NCBI GenBank assembly: GCA_036417435.1
Contig: JAZAQT010000170.1
Span: forward strand, 1 to 64,000
Reading direction: 5' to 3'
From: Inia geoffrensis
Lineage: Eukaryota > Chordata > Mammalia > Artiodactyla > Iniidae
Length of the DNA stretch: 64,000 bases
Shown: one piece after another, positions 34,421-47,658 of the stretch
How the letters are laid out: each line of letters opens with the position of its first letter
Numbering within the stretch: position 1 is the first letter of the stretch
Program-made: the position numbers and the translations under genes
Notes under the pieces: model-generated
What the model was told of the DNA's origin: nothing
The model's input: the letters and a program-made list of their open reading frames with translations, nothing else
The model's database searches: none

Positions 34421-36108
34421 GCACATTCAAAAGAAAAGATGCTCAGGATCTGTCCTGGTTAGAGAGTGCAAAGAAAGCTAGACGAGTTGTTCCCTGGCTG
34501 CAGTCCTCTCAAACGCTAAAAGCGTAAGTGCTCAAGAGGGCATGCCAAAAAGAGAAGCCAGCTATTGCTGTTGGTGGGATTGTAAATCGCTAACAGCCGG
34601 TAAGAGGAACAGTAGGCAAATTCCTTACCAAACTAAACACTGTAGGTACCACGAGATTCGGCCACCCCGCTGCAGGTCGTATAACCAGAGACTAGCATCA
34701 TTGGAAGGAAGCACTTGCACCCAAGCAGTCCTTATCGTTCCCATGACCGCGGCCAAGACAAAGGAACGAACGGAATGGGGAGCGGGGGGGGGGGTGAATG
34801 GAGAAAGATGTTCTGCTACCTACGCACCCTCGACCACCACTCAGCCACAGAACAAAATGAACCCATACTCGTTGCAGCAGCATGGGTGGAGCAGTAGGTG
34901 ATCTCATAAATTCTGATCAATTAGAGGCAGTAAGACACATATCCCAGGATATCACACTTTAGTCTGCCATCTAAATGCGGATACTAAGGAAGCTAGTACG
35001 CAAAGGAAACACAGGTTCAGAAAGGGAAGAAAGAAGCCTGGAGTTCCCTGAGGGGGAAACTGGAGGCCGGGCAAGGGTGAAGTAGGAGGTCGGGATACAC
35101 GGAAACACGCCTCATGTATCAAAAAGTGCTCATCAAGGGCGACCCACCTGAAAGCACAGGGAACGCTATGAAATATTCCTCAATAAACGAAGAGTGCAAA
35201 GAATCCGAAACCCTAAGGGTATAGCTACGTGTATAATTGCATCAAGTGGCTGTACAGCTCAAACAGACGCAATATTGTACATGAACTAGGCTGAAATGGA
35301 GAAGTACTGTACAGTGACAAGGCAAGTAAGGGGGTAAGAAATGCCTACTCTGTTACCTCAGGCCTCTGTGATGTCGTTACCACGGTAACGCCCCTGGAGG
35401 CTAGGCAGGCCTGGGTCCCACGGCAGGAGAATTCTGCTGCTGAGGCAACAAGGGAAGAGGACGTGCCACCTGACAAGCGGCACCTCGGACCGCTATTGAC
35501 CATTCTCCCCTGCGTGGTACCACAATCTCCCGATCCAACGTGGCCCTCCTACAGGTAAGCAAAGCCTGGTGCACCCAAATGAGGGTGGAGCAGCTGAGAG
35601 GGAAGAGCGGTGAAGAAGCCGGATCTCCACAGCTCCTGCTCGGCAGGGTTCCACCTCCAGCCCACTTCATTAGAGTCGCCCCACCTGCGAACCGCGGCAC
35701 CCTCCAAATAGCCCACTTGCAAGGCTTGTGATATGCCAGGGGTGGGGCAGTGCAGGTTAAGGGGCAGGAGGTGAGCCTACAAAAGCCCAGGGGTGTGTGT
35801 TTAGCCACGGTCGACTCCCCATGTCCAGTCCAACACCGGGAACCCCGCCAAGGCTTTCTTTCCCCACGTTACCAGAGACAACACGGAGCAGTGCTGCCCC
35901 CTCGTGGTACACTGCCGTAACAATCTTACCAACTGTGCTGAAAAGCACCTATCATCCAAAAAGCCTATGGCCTGCGGCTTTGCAGACACAAGCCTGCCCT
36001 CAAGAAATACCCTGGACTAGGTCATCTGAAATGAATCCAAATCAGGCCCGACTCTCAGGCAGAAACCTTTCAAGACCTCAGTGGTAGTCACCCGCGTTTT
36101 AGAAAACA
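34421..36108 (+). repeat. Satellite monomer B6 (1,688 bp), B6/B9 subtype
   Basis: Shares with B9: GACGAGTTGTTCC near 34482, GGTTCAGAAAGG near 35014, CTCGGACCGCTATTG near 35483, GGAGCAGCTGAGAG near 35587 and GCCACGGTCGAC near 35803. The GGACCG and GAGCAGCTG states match D, so they may be ancestral or converted. The poly-G run is 11. Confidence 0.92.
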
Positions 36109-37727
36109 GCACATTCAAATGAAAAGATGCTCGAGATCTCTCATGATTAGAGAGTGAAAAGAAAGCTAGACGAGGTGTTCCCTGGCTGCAGTCCTCTCAA
36201 ACCCTAAAACTGTAAGTGCTCAATAGGGCATGCCACAAAGTGAAGCCACCAACTGCTGTAGGTGGGATTGTAAATTGGTAACAGCCGGTACGAGGATCAG
36301 TAGGCACATTCCTTACCAAAGTAAACACTGGAGGTACCAGGAGATTCGGCAACTCCGCTGCAGGTCGTATAACCAGAGACTAGCATCACTGGAAGGAAGC
36401 ACTTGCACCCCAGCAGTCGTTGTGGTACACTTGACCACAGCCAAGACATACAAACGAACGAACTGTCGAATGAGGTGTGAAGGGAGAAAAATGTTCCGCT
36501 ACCTACACACCCTCGACTACCACTCAGCCACAGAACAAAATGAACTCATAGTATTGGCAGCAGCATGGGTGGAGCACTAAATGATCTCACTAATTCTGGT
36601 CAATTAGAGGCAGCAAGACACATATCCCCGGATATCACTTATGAGTGCATTCTACCTAGAGATACAAAGGAAGCTAGTAAAGAAAGGAAACACAGGTTCA
36701 CAAAGGGAAGAAAGAAGCGAGGAGTTCCCACAGGGGGAGATTGGAGACCGGGGAAGGGTGAATTAGGAGATTGGGATTAACAGAAACACACTTAAAATAT
36801 CAAAAATTGCTCAACAAGGGCGACTCAACCGAAAGCACATGGGACACTACAAAATATTCCTCGATAAACAAACAGGGCAAAGAATCCGAAACCCTACAGG
36901 TACAGCTACGTTCATAATTGCATCACGTGGCTGTAGAACTCAAAGAGACGGAGCATTGTATATAAACTATGCTGAACGAGGAAAGGACTGTTCAATGACA
37001 AGGCAAGTAAGGGCTTAAGAAATGCCCACTTTCTTACCTTAGGCCACTGTGACGTCGGCTGGTGTCAGGACCCTGGAGCCTCAGCAGGCCCGTGTCCCGA
37101 GGCTGGAGGATGCTGCTGCTGTTCTCCCCTGCGTGGTCCGAAAATCTCACGATCCAACATTGCCCTCCTACAGGTAAGCACAGCCTGGTGCGCCCAAATG
37201 ATGGTGGAACAGCTGAGAGGGAAGGGCTGTGATGAAACCGGATCTCCACAGCTCCTGCCAGCCAAGTTCCCACCTCCAGCCCACTTCATTAGAGTCGCCC
37301 CACCTGCGAACCACGGCACTCTCTGAGTAGCCCACTTGCAAGGCTTGCGATATGCCAAGGGTGGAGCAGTGCAGGTTAAGGGGCAGGAGGTGAGCCTACA
37401 AAAGACCAGGTGTGTGTGTTTAGCCGCGTTCGACTCCCCATTTCCAACCCAACACCGGGAACCCCGCTAAGGCTTTCTTTCCCCACGTTACCAGAGACCA
37501 CACGGAGCAGTGCGGCCGCCTCGTGGCACACTGCCGTAACAATCTTACCAACTGTGCTGAAGGGCACCTATCATCCACAAGGCCTACGGTCTGCGGTTTT
37601 GCAGAAGCAACCCTGCCCTCAAGAAATATCCTGGGCTAGGTCATCTGAAACGAATTCAAATCAGGCCCGACCCTGATGCAGGAAACTTTCAAGAACTCAC
37701 TGGTACTCACCCGCGTTTTAGAAAACA
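36109..37727 (+). repeat. Satellite monomer C6 (1,619 bp)
   Basis: Standard C: CAGTCGTTG, GACCAGGTGTGTG near 37404 and CATTTCCAACCC near 37438. No private change noted by eye. Confidence 0.92.
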
Positions 37728-39416
37728 GCACATTCAAAAGAAACGATGCTCAGGATCTGTCCTGGTTAGAGAGTGCAAAGAAAGCTAGACGAGGTGTTCC
37801 CTGGCTGCTGTCCTCTCGAACCCTAAAAGCGTAAGTGCTCAAGAGGGCATGCCAAAAAGTGAAGCCAGCTATTGCTGTTGGTGGGATTGTAAATCGCTAA
37901 CAGCCGGTATGAGGCACAGTAGGCATATTCCTTACCAAACTAAACACTGGAAGTACCACGAGATTCGGCAACCGCGCTGCAGGTCGTATAACCAGAGACA
38001 AGCATCATTGGAAGGAAGTCCTTGCACCCCAGCAGTCATTGTGGTTCCCATGACCGCAGCCAAAACATAGAAATGGACGGAATGGGGACCGAAGGGTGAA
38101 TGGAGAAAGATGTTCTGCTACCTATGCACCCTCGACCACCACTCAGCCACAGAACAAAATGAACCCATACTCGTTGCAGCAGCATGGGTGGAGCAGTAGA
38201 TGATCTCACTAATCCCGGTCAATTAGAGGCAGCAAGACACATATCCCAGGATATCACACTTTTGTCTGCCATCTAAATACGGATACTGAGGAAGCTAGTA
38301 CACAAAGGAAACATAGGTTGACAAAGGGAAGAAAGAAGCCTGGAGTTCCCTGAGGGGGACATTGGAGACTGGGGAGGGTTAAGTAGGAGGTCGGGATTCA
38401 CAGAAACTCGCCTAACGCTTAACGTATCAAAAAGTGCTCATCAAGGGCGACCCACCCGAAAGCACAGGGAAAGCTACAAAACATTCCTGAAGAAGAGAAG
38501 AGTGCAAAGAATCCGAAACCCTAAGCATATAGCTACGTGTATAATTGCATCAAGTGGCCGGACAACACAAACAGACGCAACATTGCATATGAACTCGGCT
38601 GAAAGGGAAAAGTACTGTACAATGACAAGGCAAGTAAGGGGTTAAGCAATGCCTACTCTGTTACCTCAGGCCTCTGTGATGTCGTTACCACGGTAAGGGA
38701 CCTGGAGCCTCGGCAGGCTTGGGTCCCACAGCCGGAGCATGCTGCTGCTGAGGCAGCAAGGGAGAAGGATGTGCCACCTGACAAGCGGCACCTCGGACCG
38801 CTATTGCCCATTCTCCCCTGCGTGGTACCACAATCTGCCGATCCAACGCGGCCCTTCTACAGTTAAGCGAATCCTGGTGCACCCAAATGAGGGTGGAGCA
38901 GCTGAGAGGGGAGCGCGGTGAAGAAACCGGATCTCCACAGCTCCTGCTAGGCAGGTTCCCACCTCCAGCTCTCTTCATTAGAGTCGCCCCACCTGCGAAC
39001 CACGGCACCCACCTCATAGCCCACTTTCAAGGCTTGCGATATGCGTGGGATGGGGCAGTGCAGGTGAAGGGGCAGGGGGTGAGCATACACAAGCCCAGAG
39101 GTGTGTGTTTAGCCACGTTCGCCTCCCCATTGCCAATCCAACACCGGGACCCCCGCTAACACTTTCTTTCCCCAGGTTACAAGAGACGACACGGAGTAGT
39201 GCTGCCGCCTCGTGGCACACTGCCGTAACAACCTTACCAACTGTGCTGAAAAGCACCTATCCTTCACAAGGCCTAGAGCCTGCCCCTTTGCAAACACAAC
39301 CCTGCGCTCAAGACATATCCTGGGCTAGGTAATCTGAAATGAATCCAAATCAGGCTCGACTCTCAGGCAGAAACCCTTCAAGACCTCAGTGGTACTCACA
39401 CGCGTTTCAGAAAACA
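37728..39416 (+). repeat. Satellite monomer D6 (1,689 bp), D6/D7/D9 subtype
   Basis: Carries GGGAAAGCTAC and ATTCCTGAAG near 38467-38490, GGGAGAAGGATG near 38760 and CCTGCGCTCAAG near 39301, all shared with D7 and D9 and absent from D1, D2, D4 and D8. Confidence 0.92.
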
Positions 39417-41039
39417 GCACATTCAAATGAAAAGATGCTCAGGATCTCTCATGATTAGAGAGTGAAAAGAAAGCTAGATGAGGGGTTCCCTGGCTGCAAT
39501 CCTCTTAAACCGTAAAATGTTAAGTGCTCTAGAGGGCGTGCCACAAAGTGAAGCAAGCTACTGCTGTTGGTGGGATTGTAAACTGGTAACAGACGGTATG
39601 AGGATCAGTAGGCACATTCCTTACCACACTAGACGCTGGAGGTACCACGAGATTCGGCAACAACGCTGCAGGTCGTATAACCAGAGATTAGCATCATTGG
39701 AAGGAAACACTTGCACCCCAGAAGCCGTTGTGGTACCCTTGACCACAGCCAAGACATACAAACAAACGAACTGTCGCGCGAGGGGTGAAGGGAGAAAGAT
39801 GTTCCACGACCCACACAACCCTCGACTACCACTCAGCCATAGAATAAAATGGACTCATAGTATTTGCAGCAGCATGGGTGGAGCACTAAATGATCTCACT
39901 AACTCTGGTCAGTTAGAGGCAGCGAGACACATATCCCCGCATATCACTTATGTGTGCAGTCTACATAGGGACACAAAGGAAGCTAGTAAAGAAGGGAAAC
40001 ACAGGTTCACAAAGGGAAGAAAGAAGCGAGGAGTTCGAACAGCGGGAGATTGGAGACCGGGGAAGGGTGAATTACGAGAGTGGGATTCACAGAAAAAACA
40101 TCTAACCTATCAAAAAGTGCTCATCAAGGGCGACTCACCCGAAAGAACATGGGACGCTACAGAATATTCCTCGATAAACTAACAGGGCAAAGAATCCGAA
40201 ACCCGGCAGGTAGAGCTATGTTTGAAATTGCATCAAGGGGCTGTAGAGCTCAAAGAGACGCAACATTGTATATAAACTCTGCTGAAAGGGAAAACAACTG
40301 TTCAATGACAAGGCAAGTAAGGGCTTAAGAAATGCCCACATTCTTACCTCAGGTCTCTGTGACGTCAGCTGGTGTCAGACCCCTGGAGCCTCAGCAGGCC
40401 TGTGTCCCGCGGCTGGAGGATGCTGCTGCTGTTCTCCCCTGCGTGGTACGAAAATCTCCTGATCCAACATGGCCCTCCTGCAGGTAAGCACAGACGGATG
40501 CACCCAAATGATGGTGGAACAGCTGAGAGGGAAGGGCTGTGAAGAAACCGGATCTCCACAGCTCCTGCTAGGCAAGTTCCCAGCACCAGCTCACTTCATT
40601 AGCGTCGCCGCACCTGCGAACCACGGCACCCTCTGAGTAGCCCACTTGCAAGGCTTGCGATATGCCTGGGGTGGGGCAGTGCAGGTGAAGGGGCAGGAGG
40701 TGAGCCTACAAAAGGCCAGGTGTGTGTGTTTAGCCACGTTAGACTCCCCATGTCCAATCCAACACCGGGAACCCCGCTAAGGCTTTCTTTCCCCACGTTC
40801 GCAGAGACGACACGGTGCAGTGCTGCCGCCTCGTGGCACACTGCCGTAACAATCTTACCAACTGTGCTCAAGGGCACCTATCATCCACAAGGCCTACGGC
40901 CTGCGGCTTTGGAGACACAACCCTGCCCTGAAGAAATATCCTGGCCTAGGTCATCTGAAACAAATTCAAATCAGGCCCGACATTGAGGCAGGAACCTTTC
41001 CAGAACTCAGTGGTACTCACCCGCGCGTTTTAGAAAACA
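39417..41039 (+). repeat. Satellite monomer A7 (1,623 bp)
   Basis: Shares CACACTAGACGC near 39625 with A8, and TTCCCAGCACC near 40577 with A8 and A10. Private change CACAGACGGATGC near 40489. Confidence 0.92.
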
Positions 41040-42727
41040 GCACATTCAAAAGAAAAGATGCTCAGGATCTGTCCTGATTAGAGAGTGCAAAGAAAGCTAG
41101 ACGAGGTGTTCCCTGGCTGCAGTCCTCTCAAACGCTAAAAGCGTAAGTGCTCAAGAGGGCATGCCAAAAAGAGAAGCCAGCTATTGCTGTTGGTGGGATT
41201 GTAAATCGCTAACAGCCGGTAAGAGGAACAGTAGGCAAATTTCCTTACCAAACTAAACACTGTAGGTACCACGAGATTCGGCCACCCCACTGCAGGTCGT
41301 ATAACCAGAGACTAGCATCATTGGAAGGAAGCACTTGCACCCAAGCAGTCCTTATCGTTCCCATGACCGCGGCCAAGACAAAGGAACGAACGGAATGGGG
41401 AGCGGGGGGGGGGTGAATGGAGAAAGATGTTCTGCTACCTACGCACCCTCGACCACCACTCAGCCACAGAACAAAATGAACCCATACTCGTTGCAGCAGC
41501 ATGGGTGGAGCAGTAGGTGATCTCATAAATTCTGATCAATTAGAGGCAGTAAGACACATATCCCAGGATATCACACTTTAGTCTGCCATCTAAATGCGGA
41601 TACTAAGGAAGCTAGTACGCAAAGGAAACACAGGTTCACAAAGGGAAGAAAGAAGCCTGGAGTTCCCTGAGGGGGAAACTGGAGGCCGGGCAAGGGTGAA
41701 GTAGGAGGTCGGGATACACGGAAACACGCCTCATGTATCAAAAAGTGCTCATCAAGGGCGACCCACCTGAAAGCACAGGGAACGCTATGAAATATTCCTC
41801 AATAAACGAAGAGTGCAAAGAATCCGAAACCCTAAGGGTATAGCTACGTGTATAATTGCATCAAGTGGCTGTACAACTCAAACAGACGCAATATTGTACA
41901 TGAACTAGGCTGAAATGGAGAAGTACTGTACAGTGACAAGGCAAGTAAGGGGGTAAGAAATGCCTACTCTGTTACCTCAGGCCTCTGTGATGTCGTTACC
42001 ACGGTAACGCCCCTGGAGGCTAGGCAGGCCTGGGTCCCACGGCAGGAGAATTCTGCTGCTGAGGCAACAAGGGAAGAGGACGTGCCACCTGACAAGCGGC
42101 ACCTCGGGCCACTATTGACCATTCTCCCCTGCGTGGTACCACAATCTCCCGATCCAACGTGGCCCTCCTACAGGTAAGCAAAGCCTGGTGCACCCAAATG
42201 AGGGTGGATCAGCAGAGAGGGAAGAGCGGTGAAGAAGCCGGATCTCCACAGCTCCTGCTCGGCAGGGTTCCACCTCCAGCCCACTTCATTAGAGTCGCCC
42301 CACCTGTGAACCGCGGCACCCTCCAAATAGCCCACTTGCAAGGCTTGTGATATGCCAGGGGTGGGGCAGTGCAGGTTAAGGGGCAGGAGGTGAGCCTACA
42401 AAAGCCCAGGGGTGTGTGTTTAGCCACGTTCGACTCCCCATGTCCAGTCCAACACCGGGAACCCCGCCAAGGCTTTCTTTCCCCACGTTACCAGAGACAA
42501 CACGGAGCAGTGCTGCCCCCTCGTGGTACACTGCCGTAACAATCTTACCAACTGTGCTGAAAAGCACCTATCATCCAAAAAGCCTATGGCCTGCGGCTTT
42601 GCAGACACAAGCCTGCCCTCAAGAAATACCCTGGACTAGGTCATCTGAAATGAATCCAAATCAGGCCCGACTCTCATGCAGAAACCTTTCAAGACCTCAG
42701 TGGTAGTCACCCGCGTTTTAGAAAACA
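41040..42727 (+). repeat. Satellite monomer B7 (1,688 bp)
   Basis: Has GCAAATTTCC (three T) near 41235 and CTCTCATGCAG near 42671, the B7/B8/B10 subtype. Confidence 0.92.
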
Positions 42728-44346
42728 GCACATTCAAATGAAAAGATGCTCGAGATCTCTCATGATTAGAGAGTGAAAAGAAAGCTAGACGAGGTGTTCC
42801 CTGGCTGCAGTCCTCTCAAACCCTAAAACTGTAAGTGCTCAATAGGGCATGCCACAAAGTGAAGCCACCAACTGCTGTAGGTGGGATTGTAAATTGGTAA
42901 CAGCCGGTACGAGGATCAGTAGGCACATTCCTTACCAAAGTAAACACTGGAGGTACCAGGAGATTCGGCAACTCCGCTGCAGGTCGTATAACCAGAGACT
43001 AGCATCACTGGAAGGAAGCACTTGCACCCCAGCAGTCGTTGTGGTACACTTGACCACAGCCAAGACATACAAACGAACGAACTGTCGAATGAGGTGTGAA
43101 GGGAGAAAAATGTTCCGCTACCTACACACCCTCGACTACCACTCAGCCACAGAACAAAATGAACTCATAGTATTGGCAGCAGCATGGGTGGAGCACTAAA
43201 TGATCTCACTAATTCTGGTCAATTAGAGGCAGCAAGACACATATCCCCGGATATCACTTATGAGTGCATTCTACCTAGAGATACAAAGGAAGCTAGTAAA
43301 GAAAGGAAACACAGGTTCACAAAGGGAAGAAAGAAGCGAGGAGTTCCCACAGGGGGAGATTGGAGACCGGGGAAGGGTGAATTAGGAGATTGGGATTAAC
43401 AGAAACACACTTAAAATATCAAAAATTGCTCAACAAGGGCGACTCAACCGAAAGCACATGGGACACTACAAAATATTCCTCGATAAACAAACAGGGCAAA
43501 GAATCCGAAACCCTACAGGTACAGCTACGTTCATAATTGCATCACGTGGCTGTAGAACTCAAAGAGACGGAGCATTGTATATAAACTATGCTGAACGAGG
43601 AAAGGACTGTTCAATGACAAGGCAAGTAAGGGCTTAAGAAATGCCCACTTTCTTACCTTAGGCCACTGTGACGTCGGCTGGTGTCAGGACCCTGGAGCCT
43701 CAGCAGGCCCGTGTCCCGAGGCTGGAGGATGCTGCTGCTGTTCTCCCCTGCGTGGTCCGAAAATCTCACGATCCAACATTGCCCTCCTACAGGTAAGCAC
43801 AGCCTGGTGCGCCCAAATGATGGTGGAACAGCTGAGAGGGAAGGGCTGTGATGAAACCGGATCTCCACAGCTCCTGCCAGCCAAGTTCCCACCTCCAGCC
43901 CACTTCATTAGAGTCGCCCCACCTGCGAACCACGGCACTCTCTGAGTAGCCCACTTGCAAGGCTTGCGATATGCCAAGGGTGGAGCAGTGCAGGTTAAGG
44001 GGCAGGAGGTGAGCCTACAAAAGACCAGGTGTGTGTGTTTAGCCGCGTTCGACTCCCCATTTCCAACCCAACACCGGGAACCCCGCTAAGGCTTTCTTTC
44101 CCCACGTTACCAGAGACCACACGGAGCAGTGCGGCCGCCTCGTGGCACACTGCCGTAACAATCTTACCAACTGTGCTGAAGGGCACCTATCATCCACAAG
44201 GCCTACGGTCTGCGGTTTTGCAGAAGCAACCCTGCCCTCAAGAAATATCCTGGGCTAGGTCATCTGAAACGAATTCAAATCAGGCCCGACCCTGATGCAG
44301 GAAACTTTCAAGAACTCACTGGTACTCACCCGCGTTTTAGAAAACA
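42728..44346 (+). repeat. Satellite monomer C7 (1,619 bp)
   Basis: Standard C with CAGTCGTTG near 43031, unlike the C8/C10 subtype that follows the same kind of B monomer. Confidence 0.92.
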
Positions 44347-46035
44347 GCACATTCAAAAGAAACGATGCTCAGGATCTGTCCTGGTTAGAGAGTGCAAAGA
44401 AAGCTAGACGAGGTGTTCCCTGGCTGCTGTCCTCTCGAACCCTAAAAGCGTAAGTGCTCAAGAGGGCATGCCAAAAAGTGAAGCCAGCTATTGCTGTTGG
44501 TGGGATTGTAAATCGCTAACAGCCGGTATGAGGCACAGTAGGCATATTCCTTACCAAACTAAACACTGGAAGTACCACGAGATTCGGCAACCGCGCTGCA
44601 GGTCGTATAACCAGAGACAAGCATCATTGGAAGGAAGTCCTTGCACCCCAGCAGTCATTGTGGTTCCCATGACCGCAGCCAAAACATAGAAATGGACGGA
44701 ATGGGGACCGAAGGGTGAATGGAGAAAGATGTTCTGCTACCTATGCACCCTCGACCACCACTCAGCCACAGAACAAAATGAACCCATACTCGTTGCAGCA
44801 GCATGGGTGGAGCAGTAGATGATCTCACTAATCCCGGTCAATTAGAGGCAGCAAGACACATATCCCAGGATATCACACTTTTGTCTGCCATCTAAATACG
44901 GATACTGAGGAAGCTAGTACACAAAGGAAACATAGGTTGACAAAGGGAAGAAAGAAGCCTGGAGTTCCCTGAGGGGGACATTGGAGACTGGGGAGGGTTA
45001 AGTAGGAGGTCGGGATTCACAGAAACTCGCCTAACGCTTAACGTATCAAAAAGTGCTCATCAAGGGCGACCCACCCGAAAGCACAGGGAAAGCTACAAAA
45101 CATTCCTGAAGAAGAGAAGAGTGCAAAGAATCCGAAACCCTAAGCATATAGCTACGTGTATAATTGCATCAAGTGGCCGGACAACACAAACAGACGCAAC
45201 ATTGCATATGAACTCGGCTGAAAGGGAAAAGTACTGTACAATGACAAGGCAAGTAAGGGGTTAAGCAATGCCTACTCTGTTACCTCAGGCCTCTGTGATG
45301 TCGTTACCACGGTAAGGGACCTGGAGCCTCGGCAGGCTTGGGTCCCACAGCCGGAGCATGCTGCTGCTGAGGCAGCAAGGGAGAAGGATGTGCCACCTGA
45401 CAAGCGGCACCTCGGACCGCTATTGCCCATTCTCCCCTGCGTGGTACCACAATCTGCCGATCCAACGCGGCCCTTCTACAGTTAAGCGAATCCTGGTGCA
45501 CCCAAATGAGGGTGGAGCAGCTGAGAGGGGAGCGCGGTGAAGAAACCGGATCTCCACAGCTCCTGCTAGGCAGGTTCCCACCTCCAGCTCTCTTCATTAG
45601 AGTCGCCCCACCTGCGAACCACGGCACCCACCTCATAGCCCACTTTCAAGGCTTGCGATATGCGTGGGATGGGGCAGTGCAGGTGAAGGGGCAGGGGGTG
45701 AGCATACACAAGCCCAGAGGTGTGTGTTTAGCCACGTTCGCCTCCCCATTGCCAATCCAACACCGGGACCCCCGCTAACACTTTCTTTCCCCAGGTTACA
45801 AGAGACGACACGGAGTAGTGCTGCCGCCTCGTGGCACACTGCCGTAACAACCTTACCAACTGTGCTGAAAAGCACCTATCCTTCACAAGGCCTAGAGCCT
45901 GCCCCTTTGCAAACACAACCCTGCGCTCAAGACATATCCTGGGCTAGGTAATCTGAAATGAATCCAAATCAGGCTCGACTCTCAGGCAGAAACCCTTCAA
46001 GACCTCAGTGGTACTCACACGCGTTTCAGAAAACA
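44347..46035 (+). repeat. Satellite monomer D7 (1,689 bp), D6/D7/D9 subtype
   Basis: Shares GGGAAAGCTAC, TTCCTGAAG, GAGAAGGATG and CTGCGCTC with D6 and D9. Confidence 0.92.
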
Positions 46036-47658
46036 GCACATTCAAATGAAAAGATGCTCAGGATCTCTCATGATTAGAGAGTGAAAAGAAAGCTAGATGA
46101 GGGGTTCCCTGGCTGCAATCCTCTTAAACCGTAAAATGTTAAGTGCTCTAGAGGGCGTGCCACAAAGTGAAGCAAGCTACTGCTGTTGGTGGGATTGTAA
46201 ACTGGTAACAGACGGTATGAGGATCAGTAGGCACATTCCTTACCACACTAGACGCTGGAGGTACCACGAGATTCGGCAACAACGCTGCAGGTCGTATAAC
46301 CAGAGATTAGCATCATTGGAAGGAAACACTTGCACCCCAGAAGCCGTTGTGGTACCCTTGACCACAGCCAAGACATACAAACAAACGAACTGTCGCGCGA
46401 GGGGTGAAGGGAGAAAGATGTTCCACGACCCACACAACCCTCGACTACCACTCAGCCATAGAATAAAATGGACTCATAGTATTTGCAGCAGCATGGGTGG
46501 AGCACTAAATGATCTCACTAACTCTGGTCAGTTAGAGGCAGCGAGACACATATCCCCGCATATCACTTATGTGTGCAGTCTACATAGGGACACAAAGGAA
46601 GCTAGTAAAGAAGGGAAACACAGGTTCACAAAGGGAAGAAAGAAGCGAGGAGTTCGAACAGCGGGAGATTGGAGACCGGGGAAGGGTGAATTACGAGAGT
46701 GGGATTCACAGAAAAAACATCTAACCTATCAAAAAGTGCTCATCAAGGGCGACTCACCCGAAAGAACATGGGACGCTACAGAATATTCCTCGATAAACTA
46801 ACAGGGCAAAGAATCCGAAACCCGGCAGGTAGAGCTATGTTTGAAATTGCATCAAGGGGCTGTAGAGCTCAAAGAGACGCAACATTGTATATAAACTCTG
46901 CTGAAAGGGAAAACAACTGTTCAATGACAAGGCAAGTAAGGGCTTAAGAAATGCCCACATTCTTACCTCAGGTCTCTGTGACGTCAGCTGGTGTCAGACC
47001 CCTGGAGCCTCAGCAGGCCTGTGTCCCGCGGCTGGAGGATGCTGCTGCTGTTCTCCCCTGCGTGGTACGAAAATCTCCTGATCCAACATGGCCCTCCTGC
47101 AGGTAAGCACAGCCGGATGCACCCAAATGATGGTGGAACAGCTGAGAGGGAAGGGCTGTGAAGAAACCGGATCTCCACAGCTCCTGCTAGGCAAGTTCCC
47201 AGCACCAGCTCACTTCATTAGCGTCGCCGCACCTGCGAACCACGGCACCCTCTGAGTAGCCCACTTGCAAGGCTTGCGATATGCCTGGGGTGGGGCAGTG
47301 CAGGTGAAGGGGCAGGAGGTGAGCCTACAAAAGGCCAGGTGTGTGTGTTTAGCCACGTTAGACTCCCCATGTCCAATCCAACACCGGGAACCCCGCTAAG
47401 GCTTTCTTTCCCCACGTTCGCAGAGACGACACGGTGCAGTGCTGCCGCCTCGTGGCACACTGCCGTAACAATCTTACCAACTGTGCTCAAGGGCACCTAT
47501 CATCCACAAGGCCTACGGCCTGCGGCTTTGGAGACACAACCCTGCCCTGAAGAAATATCCTGGCCTAGGTCATCTGAAACAAATTCAAATCAGGCCCGAC
47601 ATTGAGGCAGGAACCTTTCCAGAACTCAGTGGTACTCACCCGCGCGTTTTAGAAAACA
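46036..47658 (+). repeat. Satellite monomer A8 (1,623 bp)
   Basis: Shares CACACTAGACGC near 46244 and TTCCCAGCACC near 47196 with A7. It lacks the private A7 change. Confidence 0.92.

Noticed and set aside
35401..35808. 135-codon minus-strand frame in B6 (again in B9) as a gene
   Set aside because: Open only because these two copies carry variant bases; interrupted in most other B copies; lies in the non-L1 segment with no recognisable protein motif.
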